From Streptomyces sp. Tue6028 (GTDB lineage: Bacteria; Actinomycetota; Actinomycetes; Streptomycetales; Streptomycetaceae), in assembly GCF_002300165.1 (NCBI RefSeq), contig NZ_MLCE01000010.1, positions 1 through 64,000 on the forward strand: a DNA stretch of 64,000 bases, in the 5' to 3' direction. The notes under the pieces were generated by a model, which saw only the letters and a list, made by a program, of their open reading frames with translations, searched no databases and was not told where the DNA came from. Each line of letters begins with the position of its first letter. Within the stretch, counting starts at the first letter, position 1. Below are positions 20,405-31,610 of the stretch, in pieces. A program made the position numbers and the translations under genes.

Positions 20405-20613
20405 CGCGATGCTCCCGGGTGGGGGGTGAGGAGTGGAGGAGCGCTCCGGACGCCGCGGTGGAGCATGTTGAGCATCAGGTGTTGTCGCGGCTTGGTCAAC
20501 ACGCTTCAATGCGGGGGAACTCGGGGCGTGAACGGCTGCACTTGCGTGTGAACGGGCTCCCATGCGCCGACCTGGCGACCCTTGCGCCCCACACGAACGG
20601 CCTGACCAGCCGT

Positions 20614-20627
20614 TGTGAACATTCACA
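20614..20627. promoter_or_regulatory. Operator-like inverted repeat before the HTH gene
   Basis: TGTGAA-CA-TTCACA lies directly against the AGAAAGG ribosome binding site of the gene at 20641. Binding here would block translation initiation or transcription elongation, so autoregulation by the adjacent HTH protein is plausible. No data beyond symmetry and position. Confidence 0.4.
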
Positions 20628-20640
20628 GAAAGGCCCCTGC

Positions 20641-21588
20641 ATGCGGTACGGCACACAGCAGGCGGACACCGCCGCGGCGGAACTGGAGACGGCCCTGCGG
20701 GGCGGCCCTTTCCACGTCGCGCTCCGCGCCGCCATCACCGCCCGCGGCCTCCCCCTCCAGCGCGTGCAGCACCACTTGTCCCGGTACGGGGTCAAGGTGG
20801 GGGTGACGAGCCTCAGTTACTGGCAGCAGGGCGCCCGGCGCCCGCAGCGCCCCGAGTCCCTGCGGGCCGTACGCGCCCTGGAGGAGATCCTGCGGCTTCC
20901 GGACGAGTCGCTGATCCGGCTGCTCGCCGAGGCCGACGAACGATCCGGCCCGGAACGCCCCGCGGGCCGCACCTACCGTTCCCTGGTGGCGGCCTCCAGC
21001 GTCCAGGAGCAGCTGCTGGCCGAGCTCGAGTCACCGCTCGACGGCGGACTGCACACCATCGGCCACCACGAACGCGTGCACATCGGCGCGTACCGCGAAC
21101 TGCTCGGCCGCGAATCGCACCACATAGTGCGGGCCCACAGGGACGGCGTGGACCGCTATGTCGCGATCCACCACGGCGATCCGGGCTGCGTGCCCGAGCG
21201 AATGACGGTGCGGGCCCTGGAGAACTGCCGTACGGGGCGGGTGCGCCGGCACCACGACACCGGGTTGCTCGTGGCCGAGCTGCTCTTCGACACACGCCTG
21301 CGCGCCGGCGACACGTTCCTCTTCCGCTACGGCTTCGACGACGGCACGGCCGGCGCGTCCACCGAGTACGTGCGCGGGTTCGGCTTCGCGGGCGGGCAGT
21401 ACGCGCTCCAGGTGCGGTTCGCCGAGGACGCCCTGCCCGTGCGCTGCCACCGCTTCACGCAGCACTCGGCGGCCGCTCCGCGCAGCGGCCGCCAGGAGCT
21501 GACGATGAGCGGTCACCACCGTTCCGTGCATCTGGTCGAGCCGCGTGTGCGGTCGGGGATCGTGGGGATCGGCTGGGACTGGGAGTGA
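20641..21588 (+). CDS. HTH-domain protein with a beta-rich C-terminal domain, function unknown
   Basis: A 315-residue cytoplasmic protein. The N-terminal 110 residues form an XRE-like helical DNA-binding region (FHVALRAAITARGLPLQRVQHHLSRYG...TSLSYWQQGARRPQRPESLRAVRALEEIL). The rest is predicted beta-rich with many charged and His residues (HTIGHHERVHIGAYREL, DTFLFRYGFDDG) and matches no family I can name. The ATG at 20641 has AGAAAGG upstream; a longer frame upstream lacks support. Probably a regulator or signal protein that senses a ligand through the C-terminal domain. Confidence 0.8.
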   Translation: MRYGTQQADTAAAELETALRGGPFHVALRAAITARGLPLQRVQHHLSRYGVKVGVTSLSYWQQGARRPQRPESLRAVRALEEILRLPDESLIRLLAEADERSGPERPAGRTYRSLVAASSVQEQLLAELESPLDGGLHTIGHHERVHIGAYRELLGRESHHIVRAHRDGVDRYVAIHHGDPGCVPERMTVRALENCRTGRVRRHHDTGLLVAELLFDTRLRAGDTFLFRYGFDDGTAGASTEYVRGFGFAGGQYALQVRFAEDALPVRCHRFTQHSAAAPRSGRQELTMSGHHRSVHLVEPRVRSGIVGIGWDWE

Positions 21589-21606
21589 CGCGGGCCGGGC
21601 GCCGGC

Positions 21607-22032
21607 TCAGGCGTCCGGACCCGCGACGATCTTCCCGCCCTTGGCCTCGACGGACAGTTCGTTCAGCGGCACGGTCGCCGGCGCGTGCAGCACCTCGCCC
21701 GTCGCGGCGTCGAACTCGCTGCCGTGGCACGGGCACGTCAGAGTCGTGCCCTCCAGCTTGTTGATGGGGCACCCGGCATGGGTGCAGATCGTGCTGAACG
21801 CCTTCAGCGAACCGTCCTCGGCACGGCTGACCACGACGTTGTGATCCCGGTACAGCTTGGCGCCGCCCTTGGCGATCTCGCTCTCCGCGCCCAGCTCGAC
21901 CGGCGCGGTCGGTGTCGCGGGGGCCGCGCCGCCCGCGCCGCCGGAACAGGCGGTCAGGGCGAATCCGGCGACCGGGGCTGTCGCGGCTCCCCGCAACACG
22001 GTGCGGCGGCTCGGGGACGGACGGCCAGGCAT
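21607..22032 (-). CDS. Rieske 2Fe-2S protein, Tat-exported lipoprotein
   Basis: A 141-residue exported iron-sulfur protein. The signal has a twin-arginine motif (SRRTVLRGAA, about 8-17) and a lipobox-like LTAC (about 28-31), so it should be folded, exported by Tat and lipid-anchored. The Rieske cluster ligands are complete: CTHAGC (C-x-H, about 83-88) and CPCHG (C-x2-H, about 101-105). Length fits the small cyanobacterial/actinobacterial Rieske proteins that act as electron carriers rather than bc1 subunits. The partner is unknown. Divergent from the LacI gene. Confidence 0.92.
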   Translation of the reverse strand: MPGRPSPSRRTVLRGAATAPVAGFALTACSGGAGGAAPATPTAPVELGAESEIAKGGAKLYRDHNVVVSRAEDGSLKAFSTICTHAGCPINKLEGTTLTCPCHGSEFDAATGEVLHAPATVPLNELSVEAKGGKIVAGPDA

Positions 22033-22260
22033 GGCATCTCCACTGGTCGAGGGCGTTCTCGAAGGGCATCGGGGGGCATGGAGCGAGCCCTGTGCGTCCC
22101 TTCCTTCGGCGCGCGAGCGCGCCCGGGCACGCTTCGGGCCGTTTGGGCCGCCTCGACGGACGCGATGCGTCGTTCGTCGACGATACCGGTACCGGTCATT
22201 CCGCCCGAGCCGGGGCAGGTCGGAGCCGGCGCCGCGGCGAGCGCCGGGACAGACACCCGT

Positions 22261-22299
22261 GCGTAAACGTTTACGCGCATCCCTGCGTAAGCGTTTACG
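22261..22299. promoter_or_regulatory. Paired LacI-family operators
   Basis: GCGTAAACGTTTACGC (22261-22276) is a perfect 16-bp palindrome with the central CG typical of LacI-family sites. CGTAAGCGTTTACG (22286-22299) is the same site with one mismatch. Their centres are 24 bp apart, and both precede the LacI-family gene at 22360. Autoregulation of the lacI-pfkB pair is inferred. Confidence 0.85.
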
Positions 22300-22359
22300 T
22301 GCCGCCGCGGATGAGATACGTTCCCCGGCTAGGAACCGGCAACCGGCGGAGGGAACGCC

Positions 22360-23418
22360 ATGGCGACGATGGTCGATGTGGCTCGGCGCGCGGGCGTGTC
22401 CATCGCGACCGTCTCGCACGTGCTCAACGCCACGCGCCCCGTACTGCCCGCGACGCGCCAGGCCGTCCTCGACGCCATCGACGAGCTCGGGTACACGCCC
22501 AACACCCTGGCCCGTTCGCTGGTGACCTCCCGTACGCGGTCCATCGGGCTCGCGGTGTCGGCGATCAGCAACCCGTACTTCACGGAGATCCTCCAGGGCG
22601 TCGAGGCCGGCGCCCTCCAGCACGGCTACAGCCTGCTCATCGCCGATCCGCACGACGACCCGGAGCACGAGCGCAAGGTCGTCCAGCTGCTGCACGAACG
22701 ACGTGTCGACGGCATGATCATCGCGCCCTCGGCGAAGCCGGAGGGGCTGCTGCGTCACCTCGCGCAGCACGAGGTGCCCACCGTGTTCCTGGACCGGCTC
22801 GTCGACTCCCCCGCCGGCTCCTCCTTTCACTTCGACCAGGTGTGCACGGAGAACACCGAGCCCATGGCGCACCTGGTCACCCACCTCGCCGAGCGGGGGC
22901 ACCGGCGCATCGCCCTGGTCGCGGGCCTTCCCGGGCTCAGCACCACGACCGAGCGGATCACCGGCTACCGGCACGGCCTCGCACAGACCGGGCTCCCCCA
23001 CGACGAACGGCTCGTGGCCCACGGCAACTCCCAGGCGGACGCCGCCGAGGAGGCCACCCGCGGCCTGCTGTCACTCCCGGCACCGCCCACCGCGCTCGTC
23101 ACCGCCAACAACGCGATGACCATCGGTGCTCTGCGAGCCCTGCGCGGCCTGCGTCTGTCCGTGCCGGACGACCTGGCGCTGTGCTGCTTCGACGACTTCG
23201 CGTGGGCCGACCTGTTCACCCCGCGGCTGACCGCGATCTCCCAGCCCAGCAAGGAGATCGGCGCCCAGGCCGTACGTCTGCTGCTGGACCGGCTAGCGTC
23301 CCCCCAGCGGGCGGACCGCACCCTCCGGCTGCCGGCCTCCTTCGTCCACCGCACCTCGTGCGGCTGCCCCGAAAACTCCCCCGAGCCCGAGCACCACAGG
23401 AAAGGACCCGAGTCGTGA
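22360..23418 (+). CDS. LacI-family transcriptional regulator
   Basis: A 352-residue sugar-responsive repressor. The N-terminal HTH and hinge helix (TMVDVARRAGVSIATVSHVLNATRPVLPATRQAVLDAIDELGYTPN, about 3-48) are canonical, and the periplasmic-binding-like effector domain (about 60-335) is complete. GGAGGG precedes the ATG. Two matching operators lie 60-100 bp upstream. The stop overlaps the GTG of a PfkB sugar kinase by 4 bp, so the pair forms an operon. The effector is likely the kinase's sugar (fructose-like) or its phosphate. Confidence 0.95.
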   Translation: MATMVDVARRAGVSIATVSHVLNATRPVLPATRQAVLDAIDELGYTPNTLARSLVTSRTRSIGLAVSAISNPYFTEILQGVEAGALQHGYSLLIADPHDDPEHERKVVQLLHERRVDGMIIAPSAKPEGLLRHLAQHEVPTVFLDRLVDSPAGSSFHFDQVCTENTEPMAHLVTHLAERGHRRIALVAGLPGLSTTTERITGYRHGLAQTGLPHDERLVAHGNSQADAAEEATRGLLSLPAPPTALVTANNAMTIGALRALRGLRLSVPDDLALCCFDDFAWADLFTPRLTAISQPSKEIGAQAVRLLLDRLASPQRADRTLRLPASFVHRTSCGCPENSPEPEHHRKGPES

Positions 23419-24326
23419 TCGTCGTCGCCGGTGAGGCCCTGATCGATCTGGTACCGCAGGGCGCGGGCGCCCTCGTGGGCCTGCTGCCGCGCCTCGGCGG
23501 CGGACCGTACAACACGGCGGTGGCCCTCGGCCGCCTCGGCTCCCCCACCGCCTTCTGCTCCCGCGTCTCGGACGACGCCTTCGGCGAGGCGCTCCTGGGC
23601 GGGCTGCGCGAGGCGGACGTCGACGTCTCCCTCGTGCAGCGCGGCGCGGAGCCGACGACGCTCGCCGTCGCGACGATCGGCCCGGACGGCTCGGCGGGAT
23701 TCTCCTTCTACGTCGAAGGCACGGCGGACCGCCTCTTCTCGGCAGCCGACGGGCTCCCCGACGCCACGAAGGCGGTGTCCTTCGGTACGTGCTCGCTGGT
23801 CCTCGAGCCGGGCGCGACCGCGTACGAGGAGTTGATGCGGGCCGCCGCCGCGCGCGGCGTGTTCACCGCGCTCGACCCGAACATCAGGGCCGTGCTCATC
23901 CCCGACCCGGACGCCTACCGGGCCCGGTTCAAGAGCTGGCTGCCGTCCGTGTCGCTCCTCAAGCTCTCGCAGGAGGACGCCGAATGGCTCGGCGGGACCC
24001 CGCGCGAGTGGCTGGCGTCCGGCCCCGGTGCCGTGGTGATCACCCGCGGCGGCGACGGGCTGACCGTGTTCACCCGCGACGGCCGGGAACTCTCCGTGCC
24101 CGGCGAGCCGGTCGAGGTCGTGGACACCATCGGCGCGGGCGACACGGTGAACGCGGCGCTGCTGCACGGTCTGGCCGCCCGGGACGCCCTGTCACCGGCC
24201 GCGCTGACGGAACTGGGCCCCGACGACTGGACCCGGCTGCTGCGCTTCGCGGCCCGCGCCGCGGCGATCACGTGTTCGCGCGCGGGGGCCGAACCCCCGT
24301 ACGCGTCCGAGCTCGGCGGCCTGTGA
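23415..24326 (+). CDS. PfkB-family carbohydrate kinase (fructokinase-like)
   Basis: A 303-residue ribokinase-fold enzyme that phosphorylates a sugar with ATP. The N-terminal signature is GGGPYNTAVALGRLG (about 29-43) and the C-terminal signature with the catalytic base is DTIGAGDTVNAALLHG (about 236-251). It most resembles bacterial fructokinases (VAGEALIDLVP start). The GTG start overlaps the lacI stop and is preceded by AAAGGA. No sugar transporter is adjacent, so the substrate must enter by another system. It converges with the XRE gene only 10 bp away. Confidence 0.9.
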   Translation: MIVVAGEALIDLVPQGAGALVGLLPRLGGGPYNTAVALGRLGSPTAFCSRVSDDAFGEALLGGLREADVDVSLVQRGAEPTTLAVATIGPDGSAGFSFYVEGTADRLFSAADGLPDATKAVSFGTCSLVLEPGATAYEELMRAAAARGVFTALDPNIRAVLIPDPDAYRARFKSWLPSVSLLKLSQEDAEWLGGTPREWLASGPGAVVITRGGDGLTVFTRDGRELSVPGEPVEVVDTIGAGDTVNAALLHGLAARDALSPAALTELGPDDWTRLLRFAARAAAITCSRAGAEPPYASELGGL

Positions 24327-24336
24327 CGGGACGCGT

Positions 24337-25191
24337 TCAGCCGCCGACCGCCCGCAGAGCGCCCGGCTGCCGGCCGTCGAGCCGGTCGAGCGCGGCGGCC
24401 GTGGCCTCGTCCGCGGGCAGGTGCACGACCATACGGTGACCGTCGTCCGGCAGCGCGAGCGTCTCGTACGACAGCCGCAGCGGTCCGACCTCGGGGTGGG
24501 TGACGAGGTCGATCCCGGCCCGACGGGGCATGGCCGGTACCGCGGCGAGCCGGTCGGCGAAGCGGGCTCCCGCCGTGACGGTCAGCTCGTCGGCCAGGGC
24601 GGCGACATGGGGGTCCTGGAGGGGCGCCTCGTGCCGCAGGTGCGCGACCTGTGTGTCGGCGACCTGGTCCCAGTCGGTGAAAGCGGTGTGGGCCCGCTCG
24701 TCGGTGAACACGTACCGGAGGATGTTCGGCTGCCGGCCGTCGAGCATCCCCAGCGGCCCGGTGAGGCGGCGATAGCCGTTGGTGTACGCCAGGATGTCGC
24801 CGATCCAGTTCAGGAGGACGGCCGGGGTGGGTTCCAGCCGCTCCAGCATGGCCTGGACGGAGGGGCGTACCGCGTGGGTGGGCGCCGCGGCCGTCGAACA
24901 GAGGATGGCGTCGTGACCGGACTCCTTGGCGAGCCGGCGCAGCAGGATCCGTTCCGTCACGGGCAGTTGCAGGGCGTCGGAGAGCGCGCCCAGGACCTGG
25001 GGCGAGGGGTTGCGGTCGCGGCCCTGTTCGAGACGGATGAGGTACTCGACGCTGATTCCGGCGAGCGTGGCCAGCTCGGCGCGGCGCAGTCCCGGCGTGC
25101 GGCGTCGGGGGCCGGCCGGCAGCCCCGCCTGGGCGGGTGTGATCGCTTCACGTCGTGTGCGCAGGAAGGTGCCCAGTTCGTTGTCGCTCAC
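24337..25191 (-). CDS. XRE-family regulator with MmyB-type C-terminal domain
   Basis: A 284-residue regulator. It has a Cro/CI-type HTH (about 5-75; RRTPGLRRAELATLAGISVEYLIRLEQGRDRNPSPQVLGAL) and a C-terminal PAS-like ligand domain of the MmyB family (about 105-270; PAVLLNWIGDILAYTNGYRRL). The family occurs in many actinomycete paralogues and is often divergent from an oxidoreductase or small-molecule gene. Here the divergent neighbour is yceI, whose promoter it may control. Confidence 0.9.
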   Translation of the reverse strand: MSDNELGTFLRTRREAITPAQAGLPAGPRRRTPGLRRAELATLAGISVEYLIRLEQGRDRNPSPQVLGALSDALQLPVTERILLRRLAKESGHDAILCSTAAAPTHAVRPSVQAMLERLEPTPAVLLNWIGDILAYTNGYRRLTGPLGMLDGRQPNILRYVFTDERAHTAFTDWDQVADTQVAHLRHEAPLQDPHVAALADELTVTAGARFADRLAAVPAMPRRAGIDLVTHPEVGPLRLSYETLALPDDGHRMVVHLPADEATAAALDRLDGRQPGALRAVGG

Positions 25192-25291
25192 CTGTCGAAC
25201 GTACAGCGCGCGTGGCCTCGGATCGTGGCCCTGTCACTACCACCATCCGCCCGGCCTCCCTCCTTTCCCTCCGGCCGCGCACGGTGGTGCC

Positions 25292-25861
25292 ATGACTTAC
25301 GACAACTCCCCTGCCACCACGCACGCTTCACTGCCGCTGTCCGTCGGCGACTGGGAACTCGATCCGCTGCACTCGGCGGTCAACTTCACCATCCGCCACC
25401 TCGGGATCGCCAAGGTGCGCGGACGTTTCGCCGACGTGCAGGCCTCGCTCCACGTCGGTGAGACGGCCGACGCCATCCAGGTGGGCGCCGAGATCGCCCT
25501 GGCCTCCATCGACACCGGCAACCCGGACCGGGACGCGCACACCCGCTCGGCCGACCTGCTCGACGTCGAGAAGCGGCCGACGATGTCCTTCGCCTCGACG
25601 CGGGTCTTCGGCGACGGCGAGGAGTGGTCGATGGAAGGGGACTTGACCATCGGGGGCGTGACCCGGCCGGTGACGCTCGCCGTCGAGTTCGGTGGGGTGG
25701 TGGACTCCCCCGCCGACCAGCGCAGGCATGCCGGGTTCGAGGCGACGGGTGAGATCCGGCGCAGTGACTTCGGTCTGGACTTCGGGACCGGTTTCCTCGG
25801 TGATGTTGTCAAGGTGCAGTTGGACATGCAGTTCGTCGAGCCGCAGGGACAGGGCGGCTGA
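25292..25861 (+). CDS. YceI-family lipid/isoprenoid-binding protein
   Basis: A 189-residue lipocalin-like beta-barrel protein of the YceI family, which binds polyisoprenoid or similar lipids. Family landmarks are WELDPLHSAVNFTIRHLGIAKVRG (about 21-44), ADLLDVEKRPTMSF (about 87-100) and GDLTIGGVTRPVTL (about 117-130). No signal peptide is visible, so it should be cytoplasmic, as in most actinobacterial copies. Divergent from the XRE regulator; a strong terminator follows. Confidence 0.93.
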   Translation: MTYDNSPATTHASLPLSVGDWELDPLHSAVNFTIRHLGIAKVRGRFADVQASLHVGETADAIQVGAEIALASIDTGNPDRDAHTRSADLLDVEKRPTMSFASTRVFGDGEEWSMEGDLTIGGVTRPVTLAVEFGGVVDSPADQRRHAGFEATGEIRRSDFGLDFGTGFLGDVVKVQLDMQFVEPQGQGG

Positions 25862-25872
25862 CTGTTCAACGG

Positions 25873-25907
25873 ACGGCGCCCCACGGGGAGTTCCCGTGGG
25901 GCGCCGT
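25873..25907 (+). terminator. Terminator after yceI
   Basis: Perfect 15-bp stem (ACGGCGCCCCACGGG with its complement at 25893-25907), a 5-nt loop, then ATTT. It begins 11 bp past the stop. Confidence 0.9.
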
Positions 25908-26004
25908 ATTTCTGGGGACTTGTCGGACTCGGCCGCCGGGCGTCGTGCCTGCGGGGCGGCCTGCCTCCGCACCGGCGGCGGGAAGGTCTTCCCACCGCCG
26001 GTCG

Positions 26005-26039
26005 ACCGGCCGGGGCCGAGGCCGAGGCCGCCGGCCGGT
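26005..26039 (-). terminator. Hairpin after uvrA
   Basis: ACCGGCCGG (26005-26013) pairs with CCGGCCGGT (26031-26039). It lies 10 bp beyond the uvrA stop. Stem only 9 bp but all G/C except the end pair. Confidence 0.6.
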
Positions 26040-26048
26040 GTCAGCCGG

Positions 26049-29090
<3,042 letters not shown>

Positions 29091-29146
29091 GCCGGTCCGC
29101 ACCTTTCTTGAGAGAAGTGACAGGGGCCGAGGCCCCGGTCTTTCTC

Positions 29147-29169
29147 AGACTAGGGGGAGCCACTGACAG
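29147..29169 (-). promoter_or_regulatory. RecA-NDp promoter of uvrA
   Basis: On the minus strand: CTGTCAGTGGC, six bases, TAGTCT. Ten of eleven upstream positions match the consensus, and the spacer is exactly 6. The transcript would have a leader of about 50 nt containing AAGAAAGG. Confidence 0.78.
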
Positions 29170-29314
29170 CGCCGGTCGGTATTCGCTGGTTCACAACAAT
29201 CCCGGGCCCTCCAGCATGCCCGACGCCGCATCCGAGCTTATAGCACGCACATTCGATTTGCGGCGACGGTCGACCACCTTCACCCGAAGGAGTGGCGGGA
29301 CTAGGGTCGACCTC

Positions 29315-30004
29315 ATGATTGATCATGCGCGCGACCTGGCGTCTGTACGTGACGCGACCGAACGACTGCTCACCGCAGCCACCAAACTGGACAACGCTTC
29401 CGCGGCCGAGCCGTCACGACTGCCCGGCTGGAGCCGCGGCCACGTGCTCGCCCACCTCGCCCGCAACGCGGACGCTCTGGTGAACGTCCTCGAAGGACGC
29501 CCCATGTACGTCTCCGGCGACGCGCGCGACGCCGACATCGAACGGGACGCGCCGCGGCCCGTGGACGCGCAGCTCGCCGACGTGCGGGCGAGCGCGGCCC
29601 GCTTCCAGGACGCGGGGGCCGTCCCCGCGGACTGGTCCCGCACGGTGGAGCTGCGCAACGGGGTCACCGACACGGCTGCCCGGGTTCCGTTCCGGCGGTG
29701 GATCGAGGTCGAGCTGCACCACGTGGACCTGGGGATCGGCTACGAGCTCGAAGACCTCCCCGAGGATTTCGTGGCACGGGAGATCGAGTTCCTCACCGAC
29801 CGCTTCCGCGACCACCCCGAGGTGCCGGCCACCCGCCTCACCGACGGCACGCGCGCGTGGAGCACGGGACGTGCCCAGCAGGGCGATCCCGATATCACGG
29901 TGACCGGTGCGGCGCCCGCTCTGCTCGGCTGGCTGGCGGGACGCCGTGACGGCGCCGGGCTGACCGTCGGCGGCGACGCGCTTCCCACCGTCCCCCCGCT
30001 ATAG
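29315..30004 (+). CDS. Maleylpyruvate isomerase-family (DinB-like, mycothiol-dependent) enzyme
   Basis: A 229-residue member of the mycothiol-dependent maleylpyruvate isomerase N-terminal family. A four-helix DinB-like domain carries the metal-site region LPGWSRGHVLAHLARNADAL (about 42-61) and FRRWIEVELHHVDLG (about 128-142), followed by a C-terminal MDMPI domain (about 155-225; DITVTGAAPALLGWLAGR). Likely uses mycothiol for isomerisation or detoxification; the substrate is unknown. TAGGGT ends exactly 7 nt before the ATG, so the mRNA is probably leaderless, which also fixes the start. It precedes a metallo-hydrolase gene by 9 bp, forming an operon. Confidence 0.88.
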   Translation: MIDHARDLASVRDATERLLTAATKLDNASAAEPSRLPGWSRGHVLAHLARNADALVNVLEGRPMYVSGDARDADIERDAPRPVDAQLADVRASAARFQDAGAVPADWSRTVELRNGVTDTAARVPFRRWIEVELHHVDLGIGYELEDLPEDFVAREIEFLTDRFRDHPEVPATRLTDGTRAWSTGRAQQGDPDITVTGAAPALLGWLAGRRDGAGLTVGGDALPTVPPL

Positions 30005-30013
30005 GCTGCCGCC

Positions 30014-30670
30014 ATGACGTACAGCGGAGCGGTGAAGGTCGGCGGCCCTGCCGATGTGCATGAGCTGCGGGACCTGATGATCTCCAAGATCGCGGTCGGC
30101 CCGATGGACAACAACGCCTATCTGCTGCGCTGCCGGGCCACCGACGAGCAGCTCCTGATCGACGCGGCGAACGACGCCTCGGCGCTGATCGGTCTGATCG
30201 GTGACGACGGCATCGCGTCCGTCGTCACCACCCACCAGCACGGCGACCACTGGCAGGCACTGGCCGAGGTCGTGGCGGCCACGGGCGCGCGCACCTACGC
30301 GGGCCGGGACGACGCCGACGGCATCCCGGTGCCGACCGACGTCCCCGTCGACGACGGCGACACGATCCGGGTGGGACACGTCGAGCTGACCGCGCGCCAC
30401 CTGGTGGGACACACGCCGGGCTCGATCGCGCTCGTCTACGACGACCCGCACGGCCACCCCCATGTGTTCACGGGCGACTGCCTCTTCCCGGGCGGCGTGG
30501 GCAACACGCGCAAGGATCCGAAGGCGTTCGCGAGTCTCATCCACGACGTCGAGACCAAGATCTTCGGCGCACTGCCCGACGAGACCTGGGTCTACCCCGG
30601 TCATGGCAACGACACGACGCTGGGCGCGGAGCGGCCCCACCTGCCGGAGTGGCACGCGCGCGGCTGGTGA
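30014..30670 (+). CDS. MBL-fold metallo-hydrolase, glyoxalase II-like
   Basis: A 218-residue metallo-beta-lactamase-fold hydrolase. The metal site THQHGDHW (about 74-81), GHTPGSIAL (about 136-144), FTGDCLFPGG (about 155-164) and the final YPGHGNDTTLG (about 198-208) are complete, as in hydroxyacylglutathione hydrolases. Next to a mycothiol-dependent enzyme 9 bp upstream, it may act on a mycothiol thioester rather than a glutathione one; this is inference from context. The same pair is common in Streptomyces near uvrA. Confidence 0.9.
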   Translation: MTYSGAVKVGGPADVHELRDLMISKIAVGPMDNNAYLLRCRATDEQLLIDAANDASALIGLIGDDGIASVVTTHQHGDHWQALAEVVAATGARTYAGRDDADGIPVPTDVPVDDGDTIRVGHVELTARHLVGHTPGSIALVYDDPHGHPHVFTGDCLFPGGVGNTRKDPKAFASLIHDVETKIFGALPDETWVYPGHGNDTTLGAERPHLPEWHARGW

Positions 30671-30916
30671 GTCACGCGCCGGGCCGTTGCACGACCCGAA
30701 GCCTGCGGCCGGGACCCCGGGCGCGATGCCGCTGAGCTTCCGAGCCGCTGGGCGACCCGCAGATCGGTGCTCTCCACGCACAGGGGCGCGCGCCCTGAAC
30801 ACGCGCCCCGTGTGAACCGAGCGCACGCGCCGGTGTCACGCGCGCGCTCCCGGCGCTGTCACTGGTGCAGTCCACTGGAGCCAGCCCCGCGCGGGATGAC
30901 GGCTCCGGCGCGGAAC

Positions 30917-30956
30917 GGGCCGCCGGCCTTCGATCCCCGCCCTCGGCCGGCGGCCC
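30917..30956. terminator. Shared terminator hairpin between convergent genes
   Basis: GGGCCGCCGGCC (30917-30928) pairs perfectly with GGCCGGCGGCCC (30945-30956), with a 16-nt loop. It lies between the MBL gene and aroQ, which converge. The rest of the 30671-31035 gap holds no gene or repeat I can support. Confidence 0.65.
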
Positions 30957-31035
30957 CGGCACACTCGGGTGACCGTACGCGGGTCAGTGCGCCCCATGTC
31001 CTCGGCGTGCTCCGCCTCCAACGCCCGCTCCTGGG

Positions 31036-31509
31036 TCAGGCGTCCGCCTTCCCCGTCCCGGCCAGCGCCGCCACCCGCTCCACCGCGAAGGTGTATCCCT
31101 GCACACCGCAGCCGGCGATGACCCCGTCGGCGCGGAGCGAGACGTACGAGTGGTGCCGGAACTGTTCGCGCTGATGGATGTTGGAGATGTGCACCTCCAC
31201 CACCGGAAGGCCGTCACAGGTGTTGAGCGCGTCCAGGATCGCCACGGAAGTGTGCGAGTAGGCAGCCGGGTTGATCACGATCCCGGCGTGGTTGAGGCGT
31301 GCCTCGTGGATCCAGTCGACCAACTCGCCCTCGTGGTTGGACTGCCGGAAGTCCACCGTGCCGCCGTGCACGGCTGCCGCCTTCGCGCACAGTGCTTCCA
31401 CGTCCGCGAGGGTGTCGGACCCGTAGATCTCCGGCTGGCGCTGCCCGAGGAGGTTCAGGTTGGGTCCGTTGAGGATCATGATCGGGGCGTTGGCGAGGGT
31501 GCGGGGCAC
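31036..31509 (-). CDS. aroQ: Type II 3-dehydroquinate dehydratase
   Basis: Third step of the shikimate pathway: removes water from 3-dehydroquinate. The protein has 157 residues, and the type II signature is complete: [20 protein letters not shown] (about 11-30) with the catalytic Tyr and Arg, [16 protein letters not shown] (about 55-70), [17 protein letters not shown] (about 79-95) and [20 protein letters not shown] (about 104-123) with the catalytic His. It stands alone, away from other aro genes. Confidence 0.96.
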   Translation of the reverse strand: MPRTLANAPIMILNGPNLNLLGQRQPEIYGSDTLADVEALCAKAAAVHGGTVDFRQSNHEGELVDWIHEARLNHAGIVINPAAYSHTSVAILDALNTCDGLPVVEVHISNIHQREQFRHHSYVSLRADGVIAGCGVQGYTFAVERVAALAGTGKADA

Positions 31510-31610
31510 GGTTCCTCCGGTCCTTCCAGGTTCACGGCCCGTCGAGGACCGCTGCTCGGACCCGGTTTATCACGGTGCGACGAGGCGGCGACGGCCCGTA
31601 CCCTCCGGTC

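Noticed and set aside
29291..29307. AGTGGC plus TAGGGT before the maleylpyruvate isomerase-family gene as a damage promoter
   Set aside because: Only half of the upstream element matches and the spacer is 5, not 6. Kept only as a probable ordinary leaderless promoter.
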